In this document: piece after piece, positions 19,867 to 32,424 of the stretch
Numbering within the stretch: the first letter of the stretch is position 1
Layout: each line of letters begins with the position of its first letter
Source: Vandiemenella viatica
Lineage: Eukaryota; Arthropoda; Insecta; Orthoptera; Morabidae
NCBI GenBank assembly: GCA_031002005.1
Contig: CM061921.1
Span: 147,717,283-147,781,282, forward strand
Direction: 5' to 3'
DNA length: 64,000 nucleotides
Notes under the pieces: generated by a model
Seen by the model: the letters and a program-made list of their open reading frames with translations, nothing else
What the model was told of the DNA's origin: nothing
The model's database searches: none
Made by a program: the position numbers and the translations under genes

Positions 19867-22850
19867 ACGTTACACGGCGACTGACTAGATCAAATGTGTG
19901 AAATTGCTGATAACATAAATATTTCAGAAGTACATTTAGAATGTATTGTGTACGAAGAATTGCAAATGAAAAAGGTTTTTGTAAGATGGGTTCCGTCCTA
20001 GCAAACACAAAATCAAAACTGCGTTGCCGTTAAGATTTTGAACTACGCTCGTAAACATTTATCAAGAATACATACAAAAAGTAGTCTGGCCTCATTTAGC
20101 TACCACAATTCCTCAAATTATGTTATACCTTTATCTCTTGTGATGATATGAATTCACTATGGATGTCTTAAACCTGTCCCGACTTCTTATCGATGTTTTA
20201 CATCCAGGGCTGTCTCAGAACTTTTCTTTTTGTTCTAACCATATGATATTATTAGATACGATGAGCGGCCACTCAACGCTGTAGATGCTGGATGAGTTCA
20301 TTGCATTGTCCCCAGCACGCACTAGCTCGACTATATAATCCTTGGCGCAAGGGATTTTTCAATCCCGGGGGGCCGAAGGCCAAATGCATCTTCTGGAGAA
20401 GGCCACTGTTGCACGAGCTCGGCTGGAGGACGGAAAATCGATAGTCTGTTTTGTTTGCTGAGCAACTTTCCCGTTTTCGACGCCAGCGCTCCACAGAACG
20501 GTCCTCTGTCCTCTTTCTACGCTTCGTCGGTTTTTCCGATCACCGTACTTACTGGTTCGATATGCGTTTTCAAAATATACCATTTCGGCACATAAAACAC
20601 ATCTCCACTTGCATAGTAAATTTTGTGCTAGAATAGACACTCCATCTAGATCATACAGTCATTTGATGTCTTTTTTTTATGTGGCCATACATGAAAATTG
20701 TCGGGAACATACCGATAAAATACTTACGTTAGTTCCGTTTTATATCATATATGTATACAATCGAAACCTAGGTACAAAAGCTTCCATTCGCATTTTGGAT
20801 TCTATTCTTTTTATTTTAAATTTAGTTGAGTTAATTCGATGGTACTGCACCACTGAGTTAATACTATAGTTTGTTGAATCCATGAACTTAAGTGTTAATC
20901 TTTCCAATTTTTTTTTTTTTTTTTTTTTGTGAGGTCTACTGGGAGCTTGCTCTTCAACATTGCGGTTTCTTTCGTCATTCTTGCATTCCTCAGAAAACAT
21001 CTTGTAATGGCTCAAGAGCTTTGAAAATATAAGTTACCATGGTATATTTGGCAGTAAGTAGAAGATTTAGAAATTTTATTCCACAGGAAATGTGTTGCCC
21101 ATCCATCGTTTGAATGGAGCATTGCAAGTTTTGTATTAACCATCGCGGGTTCCAGTGGAAAAACGTAGATATAGATCCGAAATTGGGAGAGGGAAATAGG
21201 ATTCAGCGAGAAGTTTATCTGCACAGGGGTGCCAGGGTGTGTCGCAACGCTTCGCGCAAGGGCAAGTATTGTTTGATGTAGTGTTATTAAAGAAGTAGTT
21301 AGTAAGGTTATTAAACATCAGTCTAAATCAGAACTTAAAATTTAACAGTGTTAGAAAGAAATATGTTTTTGAGTGTTGGTATAATTGACGGATTTAAGAA
21401 CAGAAAAGCGTTTAAAGACGGAGTTGACTGCAGCGTCGAAGATAGTATAAATGATGTAAACGAGGTTTTCGAGCTAAGCCACTAAAAAGTTACTAAGACA
21501 CGTTTAAAGAATTTCTTTAAGTTTGCTGAAATCTTCAATTCTTTAAGGGGGGGTTTAAAGTTGCTGATTGAGTTTTTTGAAAATGTGGCAATACAAAACA
21601 ATTGTTTAAGTAATAGGCAACTCTTGTTATTGAAAGTATTAATCACCGATGATTTTCAGTTGAACTGAGTATCCTCAAGGTTGCGCTGTATAGTGACATC
21701 ATAATAGGTGAAGTTGTCAGCACGATGGTGATCATTTATTCCATCATTTTCCAACATCTTGAGTCATGAGTCATTTTTAATGCATTCTAAGATAAATTCA
21801 TCAATAAACGGGTGTGAAATTTGGAAACTACCTAGCATTTCCAACTTTAATGATTCTGTCAGGCAGACTTGTCGATCTAGTCCGACGGAGGTTTCTCTTC
21901 AATCTTGTTTTCTTTGTTTGATAAATCGAACGCAAATCCCTCGTCTCTTTATTCAAGCAGGAGTGCCAAAAGTCAAGTTGACCAATTCAGTTTCTTTCTG
22001 GCTTTTCCTGTTGATCCATAAAGCCTGATCTAATCATCCATTTTTTATGTTGTAGTATATGAGATCTTCACGGTTTATTGACGGCAAGAAACCGAAATCT
22101 GAATAGCCGAACCATGGTCGTCCAAAATACTAGACTGTTTGAGCAATAAACCATGAAATTTCAAATAACAACTTTCTAATTCATTGTAGGAATATTCTTA
22201 TTCTGAGTCTTGCAATAACATAAATAACGTTAGAGTACAGAATAATCTCCGAGCTACCCAACTTCAAGGCGTGTCTATCCTCTATATTTCTACGTAAAGA
22301 AACATTATTTTATGTTTGATGTATGTTACTTTTTAAGTTGAAAATTCATGACAAATAGTCTGCTTTGTTTGTCATTCTTATTTTCTGACATACAGTTAAC
22401 GCGCTCATTTTACCAACTAATACGAGTGTCTCGGATTCCTAACATCTGATCATATTAATTCCTGCTACTGTATGAATTCTTTGTTATAATTGTTTGTAGT
22501 AAAATACGGTAAAAATTAACTTTTTAAGTTCGGAGAAAAAATTATTAATTTTGATATATTAAAATAATTTATGAATTTATAATGAGCCACCTTGTTGAGA
22601 TTTCTTTGCATTTACAGACATCAAAAAATTAATGTTTCACAATTTATCGTTTATTAAAAAAATGACAGTTTAAAGCAATAATACGAGTTAAATGAACATT
22701 ACATTCATGATCGAAACTGAAACTTTTAAGACCTGTAAATATTAATTAATTATGGCGCAACCTCAGCTAACAATTACAGAGAGCACTGAGGAATCTCTTT
22801 ATCAGTGCAGGTCTCCATTGCGTGTTCGGTTCACTCGAGATCGAAGTGCA
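19549..22850. other. Unassigned AT-rich stretch with poly(A) and poly(T) tracts
   Basis: Contains a roughly 30-base A tract ending near 19865 and a T tract near 20911-20928, which may mark 3' ends of old retroposons. A GC-richer patch at 20270-20560 gives overlapping minus-strand frames up to 93 codons without a recognisable domain. A plus-strand frame at 21759-22028 also has none. No LINE, SINE or TIR signature from this window matches here. Confidence 0.4.
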
Positions 22851-23204
22851 ATACATTTTTTTTTTTTTTTTTTTTTAATATTATGTAGGATATTTACCCT
22901 GATTTTTCTCTGGTCACTTAGCAGAACAGGATCCTTCATTCACCATCAAACCTATCAGGATGCACACTGACACACACACTTTTAAAACGACCGCACTGGA
23001 TGTCGCGGTTGGCGAGTCTCCCCCGCCTCTCTCGACTAGTCAGCTCAAACCTCCGCTGATCACCCGCGCAGTACAGATATGCAACTACTGCACCCGTACG
23101 CCGCGAGCACTCGCCATGCCAGGCCACAGTCGCAGCCAAGACCTGCCTACAGATGCCTTCCAGCTCACCGTCCGTTGGCAGGGAAAAAAAAAAACACCTT
23201 AAAC

Positions 23205-25584
23205 CTGTGATGTCAAAGATACGGCCCGCGGGCCGCATCCGGCCCCCGGGCCCTATCAATACGGCCCGCGGTCGCAATGTGACGCAGAAAAAAGAAGCAT
23301 GGTTTTTAGAGCTTTTAGACTTCACTCGATTCCTCTACGGAAGTTTTAAAATGCGCACACTACATTTTTATAAATAATTTGAAGGGCAGCGCGTGCCTAG
23401 ACAAGCGAGAGAGATAGACACTTACGCCAGCTCTTAGCAACAAGCGGAATCTTCCACGCGCTTCGAGTATAGACTAGAACCTTCCTTATCGATATAAAAG
23501 GAGTGCGTCGGCGCGACGTGAGTCAGTTGAGTCGATTGTGAAGGTATTGTGCATTTGTTTGTGTCGTGTGCGTGCGATATCCATAATTGTTGTGTCGAGT
23601 TCCATAATTGTTACAATTTTGGCATAATGTCACAAAAACGTAAAGTTGATAGTGAATGCAGAGTTTTTCAGTCTAAATGGGAAATTGCATATTTTTTCAT
23701 AGAATGGAAAGGTAAACCATTGTGTTTGATTTGCAATCAAACAGTTGTTGTTTGTAAGGAGTTTAACTTGAAGAGACACTATGATACGAATCATAAATCA
23801 AAATTCGATTGTTACACTGAAAAATAAGAATGGACACATTGTCATCTTTAAAATCTAAACTTCAAGGTCAACAATCGATGTTTACTAAAGCTAATACTGA
23901 GAGCGAAGATGCCCTGAAATCAAGTTTTATTATTGCATTAGAAATCGCGAAGAGATCAAAACCTTTCACTGATGGTGATTTTATTAAAGAATGTATGTTG
24001 AAAGTTGCCGATGTTTCATTTCCATCTGAAAAGTCAATAATTCAAAATATTTCGCTGTCAACAAACACTTTTGCTTCAAGAATAAATGATTTATCTCAAA
24101 ATTTGGTTCTTCAATTGAAGGAGAAAATTAAGGAATTTACAAACTTTTCACTGGCTGTTGACGAGAGCACTGATACTGTTGATACAGCTCAACTTGCTGT
24201 TTTTATACGAGGTATTAACAGTAACTTTGAAATAACGGAAGAACTATTAAAGTGCGTTCCATTGACAGGTACTACAACAGCAAATTATATTTATTCTGCA
24301 ATTGAGCATTCGATAGCAGAATATGAACTTGACTGGAATATACTTAGCAGCACAACTACGGATGGCGCTCCTGCCATGGCTGGCAAACATTCGGGCGTTG
24401 TAATTAAATTAACAGAAAACATCAGGGAATTTTGTGGGATTTCACTGCATAATTCATCAGGAATCATTGGCATACAAATATTTAAAAATGGACTATCTCA
24501 TGCAACTTATAATTAAAACAGTAAATTTTATAAGGAGCAGAGGACTAAATCACTGACAGTTCAGGCAGTTTTTACAAGATTTGGACGAAAAGTTTTCTGA
24601 TGTCCCAAATTTCGTTGGCTCAGTCGAGGAGTAGTTTTAGAAAGATTTTTTGCATTACGTGACCCTATTCAAGCTTTCATGTTAGAAAAAGGCAACCCAA
24701 TTGATTATGACAATGACTGGTGGGTTGATTGTGCCTTTTTGGTAGATATGAATAAACACTTGACTGATCTGAATGTAAAGTTACAGGGTAAAAATCTGAT
24801 TGTCACTCAAATGTATTCATGTATTCAAGCATTTGAAACAAAGTTAAGGCTGTGGGAAAATCAGGTAAAAAATCAAACTTTGGATCGTTTCCCTCATTTA
24901 AAATCATTTGGTACAGTGAACCAAAAAAATTTGATCAATATTCTCAACTTCTGCAAAATCTGATCACGGAATTCAACAATCGTTTTGAAGACTTTCACAA
25001 AATGAATGAAATGGAATTCCCAATTTTCAACAATCCATTCAATTTTGAAGCTTCACAGGCACCAGTTCATTTACAAATGGAGTTGATAGATCTTCAATCG
25101 GACAGTATTTTGAAAGAAAAATTTAAAGAGGTTAACGCTCTTACATTTTATACACAATATTTCAAGAGTTTGGATAACTACCCGGAATCAAAAAAGCATG
25201 CAGCACGCATTCTGAGCATGTTTGGTAGCACCTATTTATGTGAGCAGATGTTTTCCACCATGAAAATAAATAAGAACAAGCATCGCACAAGACTTACGAT
25301 GAACATCTCCAATCAATTCTTAAAAAATTTATAATAAATATGATACCTGACATCAATGAGCTTGTCAAAAACAAGAGAAATCAGGTATCTGGATCCTCGA
25401 GCTCAAAATAATTACCCTCTTTTATAACTATGATATGATTTTTAACAACCGTATATTATATACTATACAATTAAATAAATAAAATGTTATAATAATTCAG
25501 TACATTTTTTTATTTGAATCTGGCCCGCCTACACATTCTAAATTTAATATACGGCCCTCTGCAAAATTGAGTTTGACACCTACG
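23205..25584 (+). mobile_element. hAT transposon with exact 8-bp TSD
   Basis: The ends CTGTGATGTCAAAG and TTTGACACCTACG are inverted versions of the hAT terminus CAGTGGTGTCAAAC. They are flanked by CCTTAAAC at 23197-23204 and 25585-25592. Subterminal GGCCCGC motifs are clustered inside both ends (GCCCGCGGGCCGC on the left, GGCCCGCC on the right). The 2.38-kb body encodes a decayed hAT transposase. Confidence 0.93.
23627..25334 (+). pseudogene. hAT transposase (GTF2IRD2/Charlie-like), frameshifted
   Basis: It starts MSQKRKVDSECRVFQ at 23627. A BED-type zinc finger follows (CLICN...H...H, about residues 30-55). After a frameshift near 23827 it continues with AKRSKPFTDGDFIKECM, then LAVDESTDTVDTAQLAVF (first catalytic Asp) and TTTDGAPAMAGKHSGVV. 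A region with stops lies at 24500-24660. The frame resumes with LEKGNPIDYDNDWWVDCAFL, and after another shift it closes with ILSMFGSTYLCEQMFSTM and NKHRTRLT, the hATC motif. An intact member would be about 600 residues. At least two frameshifts and internal losses inactivate it. Confidence 0.9.
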
Positions 25585-25860
25585 CCTTAAACGCTGTTTT
25601 GCACAGCCACACAAAACTTTCCGTCGCTCGATTCACTTCCCACTTGGCTAAAATATGCCGACCCACGTTCGCATACAATAGCTGCGTCCAGGCGATACGC
25701 AGAAACATCCCCCGCTGAGTCAAACACTTAGCTGGCGCGGGGACAATGAACCACCCCCGACTCTGTTCTCGGCGTCCACCTGCTACCGAAATCCTGTCGC
25801 TGCCTCGCAGCTGCAAACATAGTTCTGTTCTTTCTTGTAAATACGACACTAATGAAATGA

Positions 25861-26035
25861 TTCAGCCTTAATCATTTCATAGCACCCCTACTAATGACAA
25901 AAAATTTTGTATAGCAGATTTTAATCTGCGGAACGAAAATTTTTAGTTTACTCACAAGGTTCTTACTATCATAGTCCTCATTCTTTCTTTAGTCCATGAC
26001 AGTTGCCTAGCCTAACATTCTCTTACTATAAATAT
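25861..26035. other. Unassigned sequence
   Basis: Short AT-rich spacer; the perfect mini-palindrome TGAAATGATT...AATCATTTCA near 25853-25880 is its only structure. Confidence 0.35.
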
Positions 26036-26039
26036 TAAA

Positions 26040-26400
26040 CTTACGTTATATAACGTTAACTTTCAACACTGTATATCGCCTAGTACCTATATTTAATGTA
26101 ATGAGGATGTGTACGTGTGTGTTTTAAGATGCCTTCATAAACGAAACACTCTGAAAGCATTACTAATGTCCAACAGCAGAAACTGACACAAGCACTTCTC
26201 ACATCGAAAATGTAATAACAATGCTTTTGAAAAGGAGAATCACTTCTCGAAACGCGTCTCGCACAGCGTAAATTAAAACATCAGCAAAAGCAACTGTGTC
26301 GCATTATAATTATTTGCTGACCCGTTAATTGAATACAGTTACAAACTTTTATAAATCCATTTATTATGGATGAAATAAAGATATAAACATCAAGTGATAA
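26040..26400. repeat. Foldback element, copy 2 (related to 4.9-5.2 kb)
   Basis: Reverse-complement similarity to 4840-5165 is clear: CATCAGCAAAAGCAACTGTG, ATAATTATTTGCTGACCCG, CTAGTACCTATATTTAATGT and CCATTTATTATGGATGAA all recur. It includes CTTCTCGAAACGCGTCTCGC at about 26243-26262. Only one of the two inverted arms is kept, the other side having diverged. Confidence 0.7.
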
Positions 26401-27057
26401 TTTTTCCATTGCAAATGAGTATACATATAGGATGTAAATATATCGCATCAAGTTTACGACTTCAGAAAAGGAAATACCATCTGGGCTAATCTTTAACCGG
26501 TCCTATCATGGTTTTTGATTTTTACTTAATAGATGTATTCTCAATGATAAATTGATTAACTTCACTTCATTCTGACATCTCATTATATGAATAATAAACA
26601 TCGAAATGAATCGATCACAGATCGTCAATGATTTATCATTTATACATATTCTTATATTAGCATATACATATTCTAATCCATAATATGACACAATATATGA
26701 TCAACAAAATAAAATAAAACAATAGCAAATGTTTTAAGACAATATTATTAAAAGGTAATTGTATCCTCATATATTTGTCTTTGGAAAATTTTAATCACTT
26801 ATTCAAATGATCCTACATACGTTATACATTTTGTAATTATCATTATTCAATAAAAAAACAAACACATTATTCATTTCGCGTAACGTGACCTTGTCACTAA
26901 TTTTTTTTAGCTTCCTGTTATCAAACAAAATAAAAACACCAGCTATTATTTAATCACACAAACAATCACAGTAATGCGTCATCAAGCATCCCTTCACTTA
27001 ATTACATGAAAAAATACTTTTTTATTCCGAAACATTTTTATAGGTATGAAACAAGCA

Positions 27058-27428
27058 AAAATAAATATTTTTTTTAAATTAAAATCCGTCTTCTAACAAC
27101 TGGTTTTATTTTTAACTTTCATCTACCAGACGCGTTTCGCCCTTCTGGAGTGGGGCATCGTCAGTGGCTATAAATAACATAATATTTTGATCATATTTGT
27201 GTATGCGAATCTAGTTCATTAATTATATACATATATTCATGCTGTAATATTGTATCATCTGTAGGTTCAATCTGTTATAATTATTCTATATATTGTTTTC
27301 ATAGTATCTATGTTCAAACATAAATTCACTTCTTAATACTAAATTATCTGTATGGTTACAAAGTTGGGTAGATGACAGTTAAAAATAAAACCAGTTGTTA
27401 GAAGACGGATTTTCATTAAAAAATATTT
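27058..27428. mobile_element. Foldback element with 47-bp arms and hammerhead-like core
   Basis: The left arm AAAATCCGTCTTCTAACAAC... (27081-27127) is repeated in inverse at 27367-27413, with 46 of 47 positions matching, and weaker similarity extends about 15 bases further out on both sides. The insert of about 240 bp is AT-rich and non-coding. Immediately inside the left arm is the core described separately. The near-identity of the arms suggests a recent or conversion-maintained copy. Confidence 0.85.
27126..27170 (-). ncRNA. Hammerhead-ribozyme-like core (candidate)
   Basis: On the minus strand: AGCCA, then CTGACGA (fits CTGANGA), a GCCC...GGGC stem, then GAAA, the palindrome ACGCGT, GTC and TGGT. 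GCCA before the core can pair with TGGT after GTC, forming helix I. GAAA plus a very short helix III closed by a palindrome is the arrangement reported for hammerhead motifs of Penelope-like retroelements, which are thought to work as dimers. One extra U lies between CTGACGA and the stem, which departs from the textbook core. Sequence-only evidence; activity is unknown. Confidence 0.4.
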
Positions 27429-27429
27429 A

Positions 27430-28655
27430 TGCAACAACTGCGGAACATGGCCTACAACAAAGTTAAAGCAAAAAGAAATCTGTCCAGTAATCTCCCCCGT
27501 GTCAATATGTTGTAACCACAGTGTATGTAGAGTTTAACCCAACCACATCTTATTATGGTCAATATATTTCCTGTCGATGTTAATCTCCGTATGCATGTGA
27601 CTGTGTTGAGTTTCGTGGACTTTGTGTTCCCTGGGATTCTGAAGACTGTACGAGATAAGACTGCACGGACGAAATGACTTCTTTGTCATTATAACGAAAC
27701 TACATTTTGCCTTCATGGCTTACCTTCCCCATCCTTAATAGGAAAATACAATTTGCCGATTCCTCTTGGCTTCTGTCAGCCTTCTACTTCACACTCTTAT
27801 TTTCTGGGATTTACTCCATTCATAAAAAAGGTCTCCGCCTGTACCACAAACGAAAGTACGGTCTCCCTTCATTAATACCCAAGAACACTCAAAAATCTCT
27901 TATTAACGTACACATACATATGGATGTAGCCTCATTTCAACAGACAATTTAAATTCTCGTCAGGTGGACCAACTCTTCAATACATATCATTTTAAATTTT
28001 ACAACTGCAGTATCATTATAATTTTGGGAAATCATGGCTATACAATTTTTAAATCCTCCACCATCATTTTATCAACTATTTTCCAACATACAAAAATCTT
28101 ACGACTTGCCACTTTAGGAAACTGTATTTTGGCACAAAATCACCTATAAATTTTAATTTTATGCTATGATGAAATTAATCTTTTTTTAAAATTAACTACG
28201 GTTGCTAAAAAACTATTTAAACTTATCTCTTTAATATCTATTAACTTCGTCAAAATACCAGTTCTTTGACCCTAGAAACTTGCGAGTTCAATATCATTCA
28301 GTGCGTGTGAGACAAGAAGATGAGTCATGATTTCTTTTAAACGTCGATGTATAATCTTGCTCCACGTTTCGTACTTACAGAACAAGTTCGTACTGAATGT
28401 CTTGCAAACATAATTCTTCCCACATAGCAAATTAATTTGCTTCTCATATACACAGATTGCCTCCGTGTGTTGGATAATCTGTTTGAAGGTAACGTCGTGA
28501 ACATATGTTATTGACGTCCGTTCACTCATGCAGGCCTACGCGACCCTCGCACACTGCACGTGTTACAGGTAGACGACAGGGAATTAACCCCACAAATATG
28601 CTTTGTTCACCCGCATTGCCAGTAGAAACTGGAAGACAGAATGTGACCTTACAGC
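27430..28655. other. Unassigned AT-rich sequence
   Basis: Short frames without domains. The stretch from about 27880 to 28260 is low-complexity. No repeat of this window matches it. Confidence 0.4.
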
Positions 28656-28657
28656 TA

Positions 28658-29832
28658 ATTATAATAATAATAATAATAATTGATAAAATTGCGATGGACC
28701 GCCCGCTCCGGTGACAATCTCCCAGTACACACCCCCCTTTCTCCTTTCCTCTTCCAACCAATCCTTGCCCTCCACTAATTTTCACTTTAAATTCCTTCAG
28801 TGTTTCCGGTAAATCATTCATTACCTTTCTTAGCAATTTATTCCAGTCCCTCACACCCTTTCCTACGAAAGAAACTTTTCCCACTCCCTTATGCCTGAAG
28901 TGCCAGCTTGTGGTCATGGTCAACCTTACTCTTCCAAGCACCTATCTTAATTCTCTCACCAATATCTTTCCATGCTTCATCACCAGTATAGGCTTTTACA
29001 CTCCCATGATTCTCTTTGCCATCCTTCTATTCTCCAACGAATCCCACTCCAGCTCCTTTATCATATTAGTTACCGATTGTGTTCAGCGGTAATTTCCAAA
29101 GACAAATCTGGCAGCCCTCCTCTGCACCCCCTACAAATCCTGTATTTGATACCCAAAATGTGGGTCCCAAACTATACTTACATATTCCAGCAGTGATCTG
29201 ACCAAAGTTTTGTACCCCCTCATCAATCTTTCTAACAGGTGAAAGATTTTGAACCCTTTCCATACTACCTATCCAATGTGTTCTGCCCAGTTAAGCTTGC
29301 TATCAAGTGTGATGCCAAGGTTTACATTTAGAGTCTTCAATAACTAGCTCCTACCCCACTTTATAATCATAATCAACCTTTAGCTTTTATCTGTGTACCT
29401 AATAAGCTGGTTTTTCTTTGCAGTTATCTTCACTCCATGGTTACTCACCAAGCTAGTTATCCTATCTAGATCACCCTGCATCTGTTTACAATCTTCTATT
29501 GTTTTAATCCTTTTATATAACATTATGTCATCTGCAAACAATCTAACTTCTGACAGTAAACCATTAAAATCATTCATTAGAACAATGAATAACAATGGTC
29601 CCAATACACTACCCTGTGGGACTTCCATGTTCACTCCTACTTCTTTTGATACCGCATTTCCAACCCTAGCTTTTTACTTTCTACCTTTTATGAATTCTTC
29701 CACCCAGAAATCAACTTTTTATCAACTCCAATAGTTTTTGCCTCATTTAGCACCATTTTATGGCTTACTCTGTTAAAGGCCTTTGAAAGATCTAGTGCAA
29801 CACAATCAACTTGACCTCCCCTGTCCATGCTG
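28658..29832 (-). pseudogene. LINE-E pol, C-terminal half, decayed
   Basis: On the minus strand, in broken frames: DLSKAFNRVSHK (first RT Asp block), VPQGSVLGPLLFIVLMNDF, LLSEVRLFADDIMLYKR (second Asp pair) and DLDRITSLVSNHGVKITAKK. Further on come LVRSLLEY-type and RVSFVGKGVRDWNKLL-type C-terminal pieces. The 3' UTR word TTGTCACCGGAGCGG precedes a TAA-type microsatellite (28660-28682). The copy at 50.3-52.4 kb has the same UTR and the same protein words, so both belong to one CR1/Daphne-like family. Confidence 0.8.
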
Positions 29833-30300
29833 TATTACAACCTAATTTTTGCTTGAAAATAATGACCCAGGCTGTATTAAAACGGAATTATTGCTTAAAA
29901 TACGTCTTGCGACTGACTACAGCAGTAGTCCAACGATATTACTATATGTTGTTGTAGCGGAATCGCGATCTCCAGTAGACCCAATCTTTGTCCCTCATGG
30001 TCTCACTGAACCAATTACTTAATAACTCTGCTTTTTTCAAATCCTCAGTTACTCAATTGTTCCTCAACAAACTTAATATATGACAAATTTCTTCCTTCTT
30101 CACTCGGGATTACTAATTTCCGGTGAATGAAACATGTTTCCTTATATAATTGAGTAAGAGTCTCAATCTGTGACATATTATTTTCATTGATCTGATCAGT
30201 GAGATTTTTAGATTATCATCTGCCTGGATCACACAAACAGTACTGACAGTGACTGCAGTGTGAGAAATTTCTCCATCAATTTTAACATCATCAAGCCCTT
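29833..30300. other. Unassigned sequence
   Basis: Contains a short internal repeat (GCTGTATTACAACCTAATTT and GCTGTATTAAAACGGAATTA about 45 bp apart) with no coding or known repeat signal. Confidence 0.35.
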
Positions 30301-30308
30301 CATATGGG

Positions 30309-30552
30309 ACCGAGCTTGGTGGTGTAACGGATAGCGTTCTGGCCTCGCATTCGGGAGGACGGCGGTTCGAATCCCCGTCCGGGCATCCAGATTTGGGTTT
30401 TCCATGGTTTCCCCAAATCACTCCAGGTGAATGCCGGGATGCTTCCTTCAGAAGGCCATGGCCGAATTCCTTCCCATTCCTTGCCCCCATCCTTTCCCGT
30501 CTCTAAAGACCACGTTGTTAAAAAGGGACGTTAAACTGTTTAAAAAAAAAAA
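30309..30552 (+). repeat. SINE-A, full length (tail type 2)
   Basis: Box A is TGGTGTAACGG and box B GGTTCGAATCC, both perfect. The body CCATGGTTTCCCCAAATCAC and GGCCATGGCCGAATTCC is intact. The type-2 tail GTCTCTAAAGACC...GGGACGTTAAACTGTTT is followed by poly(A). It is one of the closest copies to the apparent consensus. No convincing TSD was found. Confidence 0.9.
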
Positions 30553-31570
30553 ATCCCCCACGTTCGTCTGCTCAACACACTACAGCGAAAGCATAATTCG
30601 AATGCATAACTCGATATGTAAACAAAGTCTCGTATAAATATTTGTCAGGTATGGAATTTGAACCAACACTCCCACTTAAATCTCGCACCTTAACCACTCT
30701 GCAAACGTGACTGTTGATGGTAGTCTGCCGGATGGGTACGTCAAACTTGATAGATGTTGGTGTAGTTGTCCAGCGATTGGGGAAGTAATTCGTCGGGAGA
30801 GGTCAGTCATCATGTTTCCCTCTACCCCACTTCTATACAATACAGTCTACTTATATTTTTGGTTTAATTTTGTAAGAACTAATGACTCTCGAAAAAAAGG
30901 TTTTACTAGCTTATTACAGGGCTATAGTCCATACACTTTGGCTCGCAACGACTGTGGTAAATTTGTAGTTTTAATACTGTTTCTTACAAAAATACTGATG
31001 GTTTTTTTCGGTTGTTAAACAACTGTTGTGACAAAACTAGCCGTCTCTCGTACGCTGGATGAATACTGATGTCCCATTTTTCAAGCCACTGGTGGTGCTT
31101 CATACTTAGCGCTATTTTTAGTACGTTCATTTTTCTCTTGTCTTTTCGAAAATTTAAATACGCAGTAATTTTTATCGATATTAATATGCAGTAACACAGA
31201 AACAAAAGGAATTCAAAATACGGAATACCCGTTACGATGAAACTTTAACTACTGCGAGAAAGCCAATTGTGGTGGATTTTCTGGTCATTATGTCCAGTGT
31301 TAATAAACTGTCTGGCAGTAAATTTTGAAATGGAATTTGAGAATTATAATCATAACATGGTATATTACATAAATATGCATTTTTGTATTTTTTTGACGTA
31401 ACAACGCAAAAGTTACTATTTTTGGAGTTTCGTAACATTATGTTATGTCTAACTTTATGATGTAAATATTAGTACAATAATCATTGTGATGAAGCTTATA
31501 TTCCGGTGGTAATTACCCTCATACTTATATTTTTGCACCTCATAGATGTTTAATTTTAAATATTTACTAC
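30553..31570. other. Unassigned sequence
   Basis: Several frames of 60-100 codons, for example 30707-31018 on the plus strand, lack any domain or repeat similarity that I can see. Confidence 0.4.
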
Positions 31571-31574
31571 TGAT

Positions 31575-32180
31575 TGAGGAAATTTGTTCAGCACCTCCCT
31601 CGATAATTTATTCCAGTCCTGAACATGAAAACTTTCCCACTTCCTTAGGCATGAAATGACTGTTTACGGTAGTAGTTCTCTCTTCCATCCACATACTGTT
31701 TCTTGATCTTTGCCTTATTCGATAATTTCCGCTAACAAATCTAGCTGCCCAAGTTTGTACCCTTTCCAGCTCCCGTTCCCTTGGCACTCTTATCACAATC
31801 TCCGACAGCTGACGGACCTTCAAGTCATTCCCTACAAGCATCTCATTGTTTTATATCCAAAATGAGTTTGTTATGAAAGGATATAACAACATATTCACAA
31901 TCTACGTCTTCAACAAGATAAACCCACTCCACTTTATAACTTTTTCCGTTATTGGACCTAGTAATCTGTTCCTTTTTGGATTTTATTTTCATTTCATGTT
32001 AACCCTCGCCACTAGATTTCCTGTTCAGATCCTGCTTTGGCTGTTCAAGGTATTGTCTCGTTTCAATCCAATTAATCAACATTATGTCATTTCCAAACAG
32101 CGTAACATCTGACAAGAAATCAACCAGAGAACCATTCATTTGAGTAATTAACAGAAATGGTACAAATATACTTCAATTTA
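31575..32180 (-). pseudogene. LINE-E fragment, heavily decayed
   Basis: On the minus strand ELERVQTWAARFVSGNYR resembles ELERVPKWATRFVSGNYR of the 51.9-kb copy. Further up, the DNA near 32090-32150 matches the FADD-box region of LINE-E (CATTATGTCATTTCCAAACA). The middle is rearranged and no frame is open across it. Confidence 0.7.
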
Positions 32181-32205
32181 GTTCTAAAGTCCATCAAAAA
32201 GAGGA

Positions 32206-32420
32206 ACCGAGTGTGGTGTGTGAGCGGTAACGTTCTGACGTTGGCGATGACGAGGGCTCGAATCCCCGTTCGGCCATCCATATTTTGGTATTTCATGGTT
32301 TCCCAAAATCACTCCAGATGAATATGCCGGATTAGTTCCTTCAAAAGACCAAGGCTTAACTGCTTGCACCACCTTAATGACCTTGATGTCGAAGAGAGGT
32401 GAAACTTTTAAAAAAAAAAA
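32206..32420 (+). repeat. SINE-A, decayed
   Basis: The head CCGAGTGTGGTGTGTGAGCG, box B GGCTCGAATCC and body word TTTCATGGTTTCCCAAAATC remain. The tail CCTTGATGTCGAAGAGAGGT is followed by poly(A). An old copy; TSD not identifiable. Confidence 0.8.
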
Positions 32421-32424
32421 GCTA

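Larger units (their letters stand above)
22960..25860. other. GC-rich unclassified block interrupted by a hAT
   Basis: Positions 22960-23196 and 25593-25860 are much GC-richer than the surrounding DNA and join once the hAT (23205-25584) and one copy of its TSD are removed. Frames exist (80-129 codons) but no domain is visible. It could be an LTR or the untranslated part of a retroelement, or a host CpG-rich element. A T tract at about 22856-22876 lies just before it. Confidence 0.4.

Noticed and set aside
20273..20640. Overlapping minus-strand frames of 73 and 93 codons
   Set aside because: No domain, no splice-site context and no clear start; two frames are open at once because the patch is GC-richer.
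30707..31018. Plus-strand frame of 103 codons
   Set aside because: AT-rich, no domain or neighbour support.
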